Of a stretch of DNA of 12,706 nucleotides, positions 1-6,564 are shown piece by piece. This DNA is from Pseudomonadota bacterium (GTDB taxonomy: Bacteria > Pseudomonadota > Gammaproteobacteria > Steroidobacterales > Steroidobacteraceae), in contig JAKBCG010000037.1 in assembly GCA_021808035.1 (NCBI GenBank), forward strand, positions 1-12,706, given 5' to 3'. The notes beneath the pieces are model-generated. The model did not search any database, was not told the origin of the DNA, and saw nothing but the letters and a program-made list of their open reading frames with translations. Both the position numbers and the translations under genes were made by a program. How positions within the stretch are numbered: the first letter of the stretch is position 1; each line of letters starts with the position of its first letter.

Positions 1-1123
1 AAGCGAACATCAGCGCGGTCTTGCCGTTGGCACCGGTGGCATTGACTTCGGCGCCTTGCGCGATCAGCGCCGAGGCGCGAGGCACGTCGTCGAGGGCCGC
101 GGCCAGCATCAAGGGCGTGACGAAGGGGTCATCACGCACGGTGATGTCGGCCCCACGCGCGACCAACCATCGGGCGGTGCGCGGATGACCGAAGAAGGCG
201 GCAAGCAGGAGCGGCGTCTCGCCTTTTGAATTCTTGGCGTCGATGTTCGCGCCATGGGCGAGCAGGATCTTGGCGGCGTCGACGTACCCTTCCTCGGCCG
301 CTAAAGCGAGAGCCGTCGTCCCGTCGCCGCCCGGCTCATCCACCAGCGCCCCGTGAGCCAACAACGCGCGAACGACGTCGGCGTGGCCGTACATTGCGGC
401 GTATGTCAACGCGGTGTAGGCGGAGTTGTCATGCAAGCTCATGTCGGCGTGGGCGCCGAGCAGGACCTTGACGACGTCGAGATGGTCGTTTTTCGCGGCA
501 TCCATCAGTGGGGTATCACCCTCTGGGTTCGCGGCGTTCACGTTCGCACCGGCGGCGAGCAGCGAGCGTACGGTAGCGAGGTCGCCGGTGCTGGCTGCGT
601 TACGCAGCGCTGTTTCGTTTGGGCCGTTGACGGCAGGGGCAGTGAGAGAGGCGACGGCCGGCGACAGCCGTACCGTGAGCGTCGTCGATCGTCCATGGCG
701 CAGTACCCCAAGCTCGCAGTGGCCCGCGGCGCCGGCCTGGCGAAGATCGCTGAGGAAATCCGCAGCGTGCACGGCGCTCACGCCGTTCACCGAGCGAATG
801 ACGTCGCCGCGGCGCAAGCCGGCCGCCTCGCCGGGCGAGCCGGCGAGCACGGCCGTCACCAGGATGGGCCCGCCAGCGAGATCGAGCGGATCGGCACTGT
901 ATTTCGCGACCAGCTGGGCGCGTGCGGGGACGGTGACCCCCGAGATGTCCATGATTTGCGCGCCGAGGTGACAAACCTGGTCGGCAGCGGGCGCGGTGAC
1001 TTCGGGGCCGAGGTACCCCGCCGGGACCGGTGTCATCGCCCCGCAGGGCGCCGTCAACAGAGCGGTCGCCAGCAGGGCACCCAGCGTCGAACGGCCAACC
1101 TGAAGCGCCTTGAATACCCGCAT
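1..1123 (-). CDS. Secreted PDZ and ankyrin-repeat protein (partial, C-terminus beyond left edge)
   Basis: The reading frame is open from an ATG at 1123 to the window edge, giving 374 residues with no stop. A good Shine-Dalgarno (AGGAGA) lies about 6 bases upstream, which supports this start. Residues 1-29 look like a Sec signal peptide (basic start, then a Leu/Ala-rich core). Residues about 85-153 form a PDZ-like domain with the typical core SPGEAAGLRRGDVI followed by VNG. From about residue 169 there are six complete 33-residue ankyrin repeats and the start of a seventh, each with the TPL/TAL...AA...G....V..LL..GA pattern. PDZ and ankyrin domains both bind proteins, so the product is probably an exported scaffold or binding protein; no catalytic motif is seen. 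The repeats may continue outside the window. The domain calls are firm; the biological role is unknown. Confidence 0.9.
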   Translation of the reverse strand, partial: MRVFKALQVGRSTLGALLATALLTAPCGAMTPVPAGYLGPEVTAPAADQVCHLGAQIMDISGVTVPARAQLVAKYSADPLDLAGGPILVTAVLAGSPGEAAGLRRGDVIRSVNGVSAVHAADFLSDLRQAGAAGHCELGVLRHGRSTTLTVRLSPAVASLTAPAVNGPNETALRNAASTGDLATVRSLLAAGANVNAANPEGDTPLMDAAKNDHLDVVKVLLGAHADMSLHDNSAYTALTYAAMYGHADVVRALLAHGALVDEPGGDGTTALALAAEEGYVDAAKILLAHGANIDAKNSKGETPLLLAAFFGHPRTARWLVARGADITVRDDPFVTPLMLAAALDDVPRASALIAQGAEVNATGANGKTALMFA

Positions 1124-1138
1124 CGGTGACTCTCCTGT

Positions 1139-1150
1139 CCGTCATGACGG
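1139..1150. promoter_or_regulatory. Perfect 12-bp palindrome in the leader of the PDZ/ankyrin gene
   Basis: CCGTCATGACGG is a perfect palindrome. It lies between the possible -10 box (1165-1170) and the Shine-Dalgarno of the gene starting at 1123, which is where a repressor operator often sits. No regulator is encoded nearby, so function is inferred from symmetry and position only. Confidence 0.3.
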
Positions 1151-1164
1151 CCGCGTTTATCGCG

Positions 1165-1170
1165 ATTCTA
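1165..1170 (-). promoter_or_regulatory. Possible -10 box (TAGAAT) for the PDZ/ankyrin gene
   Basis: On the minus strand TAGAAT sits about 40 bases before the start codon at 1123, in a short AT-rich patch that stands out from the GC-rich surroundings. The best -35 at 17 bases is TTCCTG, which matches the sigma-70 consensus poorly. This is a weak prediction based only on the hexamer and on local base composition. Confidence 0.25.
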
Positions 1171-1317
1171 GCGGACAAAATTTAACGCAGGAATGCGCGC
1201 CGGCTGTGTGTGCGGCGTCGCATTTTGCGGGTCGCTCGGCGACACCTGGGGCGGCCAGTCGCAGGCGGCATCCGCATCAGCAAGCCATGCGGAGCAACCG
1301 CCAGCCAGCGCTCACGA

Positions 1318-1833
1318 TCAGTCGCCGATTGCTCTCGCGCGTCGATACGCCGCGATCCAGTCCGTCGCAATCCACCGCTGCGCGGTCGAGAGACGGAGCC
1401 GTCCGCGGCAGACCAACCAGTGCAGGCGGTTCTCGAGGCGGTCCTTGCGGTACGAGCCCCAGCCGCCTGCGACGAAGTGGGGCTCGGGCCAGAGGTTGCG
1501 CGGTGAGGTGGGGGCGCCGCCGAGCTCGAGCGGAATCAGGTGGTCTTCCTCGTAGTCCCGCGCCCGGCGGTCGCGGTATCCATACTCACGGATCTGCTGG
1601 TACTTGAGCCACTCGGTGTATCGTTCCAACGGACGCACCGTGCGGGTCCAGCCGCGCCGGCAGATCGTCGCCCGGATGTTCGCTTGAGTGACCGCGGGGT
1701 TGATGGCCCCCGGCGTGAGATGCCGGTCGGGCAACGCCGCGGCGATCGGGAAAACCACCCGCTCCTGAGGCCGCGCGAGCGCGAGCGCGGGCAGCAAAAG
1801 CCCGAGTCCAATGCATCGTCGTATCCGCCACAT
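1318..1833 (-). CDS. Small secreted HNH-like protein
   Basis: 171 residues. The frame is open back to a TTG at 1920, but the ATG at 1833 is preferred because a GGAG lies 8 bases upstream and the product then starts with a clean signal peptide (two Arg, a Leu-rich core, cleavage near ALALA). An ATG at 1839 is the alternative. The mature part resembles a widespread family of small exported proteins sometimes annotated as HNH endonucleases. It has a Cys-x3-Trp stretch (C58, W62), the RPLERYTEWLK segment, then EDHLIPLELGG with D97-H98, then a NLWPEP segment (N113), and a late Cys (C142) that could pair with C58. The D-H...N pattern fits a beta-beta-alpha-metal nuclease core, but nuclease activity is not established for this group. 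The gene is divergent from the SulP gene. Confidence 0.72.
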   Translation of the reverse strand: MWRIRRCIGLGLLLPALALARPQERVVFPIAAALPDRHLTPGAINPAVTQANIRATICRRGWTRTVRPLERYTEWLKYQQIREYGYRDRRARDYEEDHLIPLELGGAPTSPRNLWPEPHFVAGGWGSYRKDRLENRLHWLVCRGRLRLSTAQRWIATDWIAAYRRARAIGD

Positions 1834-1907
1834 CGTCATCGCTCCAGAACCCATCCACCGCCCGCGGCCGTCGCTCGTCGGGTCGGCGCCGTCGTGCGCA
1901 CAGGCGC

Positions 1908-1935
1908 CCGGGTATCGCAATGCTAAGCTACCCGG
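1908..1935. promoter_or_regulatory. Interrupted dyad CCGGGTA-N14-TACCCGG between divergent genes
   Basis: Two perfect 7-bp inverted arms (1908-1914 and 1929-1935) are separated by 14 bases in the space between the divergent HNH-like gene (start 1833) and the SulP gene (start 2001). Arm length and spacing resemble an operator for a dimeric regulator. The dyad covers the ATG at 1920 that would give a longer SulP product, which argues for the later GTG start. No regulator is in view. Confidence 0.3.
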
Positions 1936-2000
1936 AAGGGGCGAAGTCCAGTGAAATCCAATGCTATTGCCGCGGTCGCGGCGTCGGCGAGGGCGGGGCG

Positions 2001-3677
2001 GTGCGCAAGCGCTTGAGCGTGCTCGGCGGGCTTCGCCCGCTCACCTGGGCGAACGCGTTGCGCAACGTCGTTCCTGGCGTGACGCTCGCCTCGATGAACA
2101 TTCCGCAGGTCCTCGGCTATGCGCGGATCGCGGGCACGGCGCCGATCACCGGTCTCTACACCGTGCTGCTGCCGCTGGTCGGCTTCGCGCTGTTCGGGTC
2201 GTCGCCGCACCTGGTGGTCGCCGCCGACAGCGCCACCGCCGCGATCTTCGCGAGCTCGCTGTCCCGCGTCGCGGTGCCGGGCAGCGCGCGTTACCTCGCG
2301 CTGGTCGGCATGACCGCACTGGAGACCGCGGCGTTTCTGCTCGCCGCGCGGGTGTTCAAGCTGGGGTTCCTGGCCGATTTCCTGTCGCGCACCGTACTGG
2401 TCGGGTTTCTCGCCGGGGTCGGCGTACAGGTCGGCGTCGCGATGCTCGGCGACATGATCGCGGTGCACACGAGCTCGCAGAACACCCTGGCCCAGCTCTG
2501 GCAGATCGCCCATGCGTTGCCGAGCGGGAGCGTGGCCGCGGCGTCGTTGTCCGGGCTCGTCGTCGCCGTGATCCTGGTCAGTCGGCGTCATGTGCACCGA
2601 GTGCCGATTCCCTTGCTGACCGTGCTGGCCGCGATCGCCGCGAGCGCGGCCTTTCACCTGCGAACGCACGGAATCCCAACGCTCGGAGCGGTTCCGGGGG
2701 GACTGCCGGCCTGGGGCATTCCGTCAGTCACCTGGGCGCAGACGCTCACCGTGCTGCCGGTCGCCGCATCCTGCTTCGTGATGATCATCGCGCAGAGCGC
2801 CGCGACCGCGCGGGCTTTCGCGGCCCGCCATGCGGAGAGCGTCGATGCCGACGCGGACATTCTCGGGTTGGCCGTGGCCAACGCGGCCGCGGCACTCAGC
2901 GGCACCTTCGTCGTCAACGGCAGTCCGACCCAGACCACGATGGCCGAGCGCGCCGGCGCGACCAGCCAGTTCGCGCAGCTCGTCTTCGCCGGCATCGTGC
3001 TCGTCGTGCTGCTCTTTTTTACCGGGCCGCTCCGTTATCTGCCCCGCTGCGTGCTCGGCGCGGTGGTGTTCACGATCGCCGTGGGCATGATCGACGTCGG
3101 GGCGCTCGGCGAGATACGCCGGGAAAGCCCCGGCGAGTTCCGACTCGCGATGGTCACCGCGGTGACGGTCGTCACCGTCGGCGTCGGCGAGGCGATCATG
3201 CTCGCGATCGCGTTGTCGCTGTTCCGCCATGTGCGCCACAGTTACCGCCCGCATACCGCGGTGCTCCTCCCCGTCCCGACCGGTGACCGCCACCCCACAC
3301 TCCGTGGAGCTGGCAGTCGGACGGAACCCGGCGTGGTGCTGTATCGGTTCGGCGCGGATCTCTTCTATGCGAACTACAACCGTTTCATCGACGATCTGCG
3401 GACGCTCACGTCCGCCGCCGCGTTGCCGGTTCGCGCCGTGGTTGTCGAGGCCGGTGCGATCACCAATCTCGATTTCACCGCGGCACGGGCGCTGCGTGAC
3501 CTGATCGCGAGCCTCGCCGCCCGGGACGTCGCCCTGTTCTTCGGCCGCGTCTCGCCGTCGCTGCGCGCCGATCTCGACCGGCACGGCATCACGGCGACGG
3601 TCGGCGCGGCCCGCGTGTATTCGACCCTGCACGAGGCGGTGGCCGCCGCGCACGCCATATCGGCAGCCGGCGGGTAG
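2001..3677 (+). CDS. SulP (SLC26) family anion transporter with STAS domain
   Basis: 558 residues from a GTG at 2001, preceded by GAGGG at 7 bases. An in-frame ATG at 1920 would add 27 residues with no family resemblance and no clear ribosome site. The N-terminal ~410 residues are the membrane transporter: the SulP signature region has IPQVLGYARIAG, then GLYTVLLPLVG and a VVAADSATAA segment. A later VVNGSPTQTTMAERAG segment corresponds to the conserved region around the anion site. Residues about 444-551 form a cytoplasmic STAS domain (LDFTAARALRDL core). The family carries sulfate, bicarbonate or other anions; the substrate cannot be read from sequence and no carbonic anhydrase or sulfur gene is adjacent. 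The TAG stop and the last few residues lie in sequence homologous to the antisense strand of a GFA gene (see the relic at 3665), so the native C-terminus may have been replaced. Confidence 0.92.
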   Translation: MRKRLSVLGGLRPLTWANALRNVVPGVTLASMNIPQVLGYARIAGTAPITGLYTVLLPLVGFALFGSSPHLVVAADSATAAIFASSLSRVAVPGSARYLALVGMTALETAAFLLAARVFKLGFLADFLSRTVLVGFLAGVGVQVGVAMLGDMIAVHTSSQNTLAQLWQIAHALPSGSVAAASLSGLVVAVILVSRRHVHRVPIPLLTVLAAIAASAAFHLRTHGIPTLGAVPGGLPAWGIPSVTWAQTLTVLPVAASCFVMIIAQSAATARAFAARHAESVDADADILGLAVANAAAALSGTFVVNGSPTQTTMAERAGATSQFAQLVFAGIVLVVLLFFTGPLRYLPRCVLGAVVFTIAVGMIDVGALGEIRRESPGEFRLAMVTAVTVVTVGVGEAIMLAIALSLFRHVRHSYRPHTAVLLPVPTGDRHPTLRGAGSRTEPGVVLYRFGADLFYANYNRFIDDLRTLTSAAALPVRAVVVEAGAITNLDFTAARALRDLIASLAARDVALFFGRVSPSLRADLDRHGITATVGAARVYSTLHEAVAAAHAISAAGG

Positions 3678-3830
3678 GACCACGAGATCGGGTCCTTTGC
3701 GGTTGGCGTGGCAAGCGGGCACTGCGGAGAGTGCGGAGCTGATGCGCGAAACGCTGCACTCCGGGAACCGTCAGCAGTTCATCATCCGGCTGCGCCCGGA
3801 TCCTGCGGGATGAAGCGAGAAAGTGGAAAT
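3665..3830 (-). pseudogene. Decayed fragment of a GFA-family (formaldehyde-activating-like) gene
   Basis: Read on the minus strand, this stretch encodes the motif run VPGVQRF...RLPRQPQ, which matches VPEAQRF...RLPRQPQ of the intact GFA gene at 8235-8651. Nucleotide identity over about 95 bases (3665-3760 against 8351-8445) is roughly 80% by eye. The CAHCG zinc-binding pair is changed to Arg and Ser codons, and one extra base after the PRQPQ codons shifts the frame so that the next conserved segment (VVLPAG) continues in another frame. No N-terminal cysteines are recognisable. It is a dead 3' remnant. Its far end overlaps the last codons and stop of the SulP gene. The upstream limit (about 3830) is approximate. 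Confidence 0.75.
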
Positions 3831-4187
3831 CTCGGGGGTGCGGCACGGGTGGCTTGTGCGCCCGTCTGCCGCTCATGTCACTGGGCTGGTATTTACGCTC
3901 GAGCCTTGGGCGGCAGGGGACACTGGCCGATCGATCTGGAACCGGCCATTCCATTGCGTAGCCAGGATGCGCATGCGACCCGCTGCCATGCCCGACAAAG
4001 CGTCGCCAGCCCCACGTGGAGCGGTACCGCCTTGACCCCGGTGCGCGCATAGCCGCGTTTCACGACAGTTGCTCCGGGATGCGTATTGCGTCAGAAAATA
4101 TGTTTCCGGTTGGGGTGGTTGCCTCAGCTGGGATGTTACCGGCGATCGGGCCTGCCACCATGGCGTCTCCGCTACCGCGGAGGGGCT
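3831..4187. other. Intergenic stretch with no recognisable gene
   Basis: All frames here give low-complexity or unrecognised translations. It lies between the GFA relic and the transposase relic. A short AT-richer patch at about 4089-4112 lies upstream of the transposase start and could be the outer end of the insertion sequence, but I found no matching inverted repeat on the other side. Confidence 0.5.
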
Positions 4188-4345
4188 ATGGGCACCAAGA
4201 TGACACACTCGGCGCGGGGGAACTCACTGACGCAGACCGTCGACGCTACGGCGCCGCAACCGGTGCCGAGAAGCGAAACATCCTCGATGAGTTCATCGCG
4301 GTGATCGGTTATCACGAGAAGCTTGCGATTCGAGCGCTGAACGCC
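4188..4345 (+). pseudogene. 5' fragment of an integrase-type IS transposase, frameshifted
   Basis: An ATG at 4188 with a strong Shine-Dalgarno (GGAGGGG) opens as MGTKMTHSARG, then the reading continues one frame over as ELTDADRRRYGAA followed by a KRNILDEFIAVIGYHEK segment. That second segment resembles the N-terminal helix-turn-helix region of integrase-core transposases (pattern EKRxILDEFxAxTGYHxKxAIRxL). The frame change falls in the run of five G at 4216-4220; one more G would join the two parts. Similarity ends at about 4345 and the catalytic DDE core is absent, so this is a dead remnant of perhaps 50 codons. The family is recognised from motif memory, so the exact IS group is not assigned. 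Confidence 0.65.
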
Positions 4346-4578
4346 GAGTCTACTGTCACCAGTGCCTCGTGTGCCTCGACGTCCCCGCGCTCGCGCGGCC
4401 CGATGGTACTCTTCCTCCGGCCGACCAGGCATCGGACGGCGGCGAGATCGCGGATGCCCGTGTCCGGGGGGTCCTCGCCGATTCCATGGTCACGTTCGCA
4501 CAAGGGGTCGAGAGCCATGACCGAAAGACTTGAATTCGCCCGACCGAGCAATCCGGGACGCCACGGCGGGTGCCCACA
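4346..4578. other. Unassigned segment between IS relic and dioxygenase operon
   Basis: A plus-strand frame is open to a stop at about 4528 and includes the string YCHQCLVCLDVPAL, but I do not recognise a family, and there is no start codon with a ribosome site. It could be a remnant of another disrupted gene. Any promoter of the dioxygenase operon should lie here; I see no convincing -35/-10 pair. Confidence 0.4.
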
Positions 4579-5352
4579 ATGACCGGTGAGATGCCGGTCA
4601 TCTTTGCCGCCCACGGCGCTCCCGTGCTGCTCGACGATCCGGTCTGGATGAAGGAACTCGCGGACTGGGCGCAGGCCATGCCGGACCCTGCGGCGATTCT
4701 GATGGTCTCGGCGCACTGGGAACATCGCCCGATCGCGCTCGGCGCCACCCATGCCGTGCCGCTCGTCTATGATTTCTACGGCTTTCCCGAGCACTATTAC
4801 CGTACGAGCTATCGGGCTCCCGGCGCGCCGGCGCTCGCGGTCCGCGTGCGCCAGCTCTTCGATGCGGCGGCGATCCCTTGGACCGATGAGCCGGAGCGCG
4901 GCCTCGACCACGGCGCGTACGTGCCGCTGGTGGCGATGTATCCCGCTGCGGACGTCCCGGTGCTGCAGGTGTCGCTTCCCGCGCTCGACCCCGGGGACCT
5001 CTACGCGATGGGCCGTGCGCTCGCGCCGCTGCGCCGCGAGGGCGTGTTGATCGTCGGTAGCGGGTTTCTCACCCACAATATGCGCTACGCCTTTCGTCCC
5101 GGCATCCCCGCCTGGGCGCGCGAGTTCGACGCCTGGGCCGAAGACGCGCTCGCGAATTTCAAGATCGACGAATTGCTCGCATTCCAGACGCGCGCGCCCG
5201 CCGCCGAGATCGCGCTGCCGACCTGGGAACATTACGCTCCGGTGCTCGTCGCTGCCGGCGCCGCCGAATCGGGTCGGCACGAGGCGGCTTTTCCGATTCG
5301 CGGATTCTGGTTGGACGGCGCGTTCACGAAGCGCTCGGTCCAGTTCGGCTGA
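4579..5352 (+). CDS. ygiD: Class III extradiol ring-cleavage dioxygenase (DODA/YgiD type, LigB superfamily)
   Basis: 257 residues, close to E. coli YgiD (4,5-DOPA extradiol dioxygenase). The ATG at 4579 is chosen because GCGGG lies 8 bases upstream; a GTG at 4570 and an ATG at 4591 are less well placed. The family opens a catechol ring next to its hydroxyls with a metal held by His residues. Likely metal or active-site His: H12 in the AAHGAP motif, H46 in SAHW, H111 in the DHG motif, H166 in THN and H218 in WEHYAPVL. The GFPEHYYRTSYRAPGAP segment is typical of the DODA subgroup. The enzyme should be cytoplasmic. It is first in an operon with the Fe-S gene 24 bases downstream. The natural substrate is uncertain: bacterial members act on catechol-like compounds in vitro, and many have no known physiological substrate. 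Confidence 0.92.
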   Translation: MTGEMPVIFAAHGAPVLLDDPVWMKELADWAQAMPDPAAILMVSAHWEHRPIALGATHAVPLVYDFYGFPEHYYRTSYRAPGAPALAVRVRQLFDAAAIPWTDEPERGLDHGAYVPLVAMYPAADVPVLQVSLPALDPGDLYAMGRALAPLRREGVLIVGSGFLTHNMRYAFRPGIPAWAREFDAWAEDALANFKIDELLAFQTRAPAAEIALPTWEHYAPVLVAAGAAESGRHEAAFPIRGFWLDGAFTKRSVQFG

Positions 5353-5376
5353 ACGACACGATTGCGGAGGACAGGG

Positions 5377-6042
5377 ATGAGTGAAGAGACCGTCAGAGGC
5401 AACACCGTCGTGATCCGCTTCGCGGCCGAGCGCTGCATCCACTCGCGCCACTGCGTGCTCGACCGACCGGACGTGTTCGTGCCCAATGCGCAAGGCGAGT
5501 GGATCCATCCGGACCGCGCGACGCCGGCGGAGCTCCTCGAGCTCGCCCACAACTGTCCGTCGGGCGCGATTCGCTGCGAGGCGGTCGACGGCTCGGTGCT
5601 CGAGCGCGCGCCACCGGTGAATACGGTGCGCATCCGCGAGAACGGGCCTCTGGCCGTGCGCGGCCCGATCACGCTCCGCGGACAGCCACAAGGCTATCGC
5701 GTGACGCTCTGCCGATGCGGCGGCTCGGCGCGCAAGCCGTTTTGCGACGGCAGCCACGCACGGATCGGGTTCACCGCCACTGGAGAGCCCCCCGTCGCGG
5801 ACTCGCAGCCCCTCGCGCGGCGCGACGGGCCGCTCGCCATCGACCCGACGCGCGACGGGCCGCTGCACCTCACGGGAAACGTCGAGATCATCACCGGCAC
5901 CGGCAGGACCGTGAACCGGGTCGCCGACGCTTGGTTATGCCGCTGCGGTCGGTCGGCGAAGAAACCCTACTGCGACGGCAGCCACAAGGCCGCGGGGTTT
6001 CGATCGGGCGACGACGGCGAGCGCACGGAGGGGACCCCGTGA
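5377..6042 (+). CDS. Fer4_19 plus double-CDGSH iron-sulfur protein
   Basis: 221 residues from an ATG with a strong GGAGG 6 bases upstream. Residues about 9-68 are a Fer4_19-type divergent ferredoxin domain (C20, C26, C60 with CPSGAI, plus C67). It is followed by two CDGSH zinc-finger-like domains that each bind a 2Fe-2S cluster through three Cys and one His: C112, C114, C123, H127 and C188, C190, C199, H203. Both keep the KP(F/Y)CDGSH core. Such proteins carry electrons or clusters and respond to redox state; the exact partner is unknown. Its position between a non-haem iron dioxygenase and an OsmC-like gene, overlapping the latter by 4 bases, suggests a redox or cluster-repair function for the operon. 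The domain calls are secure. Confidence 0.92.
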   Translation: MSEETVRGNTVVIRFAAERCIHSRHCVLDRPDVFVPNAQGEWIHPDRATPAELLELAHNCPSGAIRCEAVDGSVLERAPPVNTVRIRENGPLAVRGPITLRGQPQGYRVTLCRCGGSARKPFCDGSHARIGFTATGEPPVADSQPLARRDGPLAIDPTRDGPLHLTGNVEIITGTGRTVNRVADAWLCRCGRSAKKPYCDGSHKAAGFRSGDDGERTEGTP

Positions 6043-6332
6043 CCATCGAGCTCGAGAGACTGGCGGACCGACCGATGGCGCAGTCGGTGCGCATCGGACC
6101 CTGGACCCTGCTCGCCGACCTGAGCGCGGAGGAGGGCGGCAGCGACTCAGGCCCGTCCCCGCACGACCTCTACGACGCCGCGCTCGGTGCGTGCAAGGCG
6201 CTGACGGTGCTCTGGTTCGCGAAGCGCAAGGGCATCGCCGTCACCGAGATCCGTACCCGGGTCGAACGCGACGACTCGCGCGAGCGCGACGGGACCTACG
6301 TCCTCGCCACCACGGTCGAGCGCCTACCGTGA
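6039..6332 (+). CDS. OsmC-family protein, C-terminally truncated
   Basis: 97 residues from a GTG that overlaps the stop of the upstream gene (GTGA), with GGAGGGG 5 bases before it, so translation is coupled. The middle matches OsmC/YhfA-type proteins: GG...GPSPHDLYDAALGACKALTV, with the first redox cysteine at C52, then an AKRKGI segment. Family members are about 135-145 residues and carry a second essential Cys in a CPVH motif near the C-terminus; here the frame stops after the ATTVERLP string and that half is missing. I find no continuation in the other plus-strand frames. Without the second Cys, thiol-peroxidase activity is unlikely. It is either a decaying gene or a product with another role. 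The 5' end and the operon arrangement look intact, so the truncation is probably recent. Confidence 0.8.
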   Translation: MTIELERLADRPMAQSVRIGPWTLLADLSAEEGGSDSGPSPHDLYDAALGACKALTVLWFAKRKGIAVTEIRTRVERDDSRERDGTYVLATTVERLP

Positions 6333-6564
6333 TGATGTCCGCGATGGCGGCGAGGAGCGTGGGCCATTCGACCGACCCGAAGCGGTCATCGGGACCTCGA
6401 CTCCACTTCGCCAAACGGAGCTCGAACCCGACATCCCTTCGACCGCCTGCCGCCGGCATCCATCGCCTGAGACGAATGCGTTTTCAAACCACCGATCCCA
6501 CATTGTGGTGGCGACCGGTTAGGCAACGCGCATTGCGCGGACCGGATTCACCGCCGAGCCCACT
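6333..6564. other. Gap between convergent OsmC-like and Asp-box genes
   Basis: No complete gene. A minus-strand frame reads DRFGSVEWPTLLAAIADII just beyond the OsmC truncation point, which looks protein-like and may be the scrap of a gene that landed here; I cannot name a family. The right part holds two small palindromes (6498-6508 and 6527-6539). Confidence 0.4.
6498..6539. terminator. Two short GC hairpins between convergent genes, possible bidirectional terminator
   Basis: CCACATTGTGG (6498-6508) and CGCGCATTGCGCG (6527-6539) are near-perfect palindromes, each able to form a 4-5 bp stem with an ATT loop. They lie between genes that converge. Neither has a T-run, so classical intrinsic termination is doubtful; paired operator sites are the alternative. 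Confidence 0.25.

Noticed and set aside
353..1129. 258-codon plus-strand frame over the PDZ/ankyrin gene
   Set aside because: The minus strand shows a signal peptide, a PDZ domain and regular ankyrin repeats; the plus frame is its shadow.
1961..3286. 441-codon frame overlapping the SulP gene
   Set aside because: Arg-rich translation without membrane segments; the SulP frame has clear transporter and STAS motifs.
4346..4530. Possible zinc-finger-like string YCHQCLVCLD on the plus strand
   Set aside because: No start codon or ribosome site and no further family features; the Cys spacing in about 55 codons is not enough for a call.
4312..5868. 518-codon open frame on the minus strand
   Set aside because: Antisense of the dioxygenase and CDGSH genes; composition is typical of a GC-rich shadow frame and no domain is recognisable.
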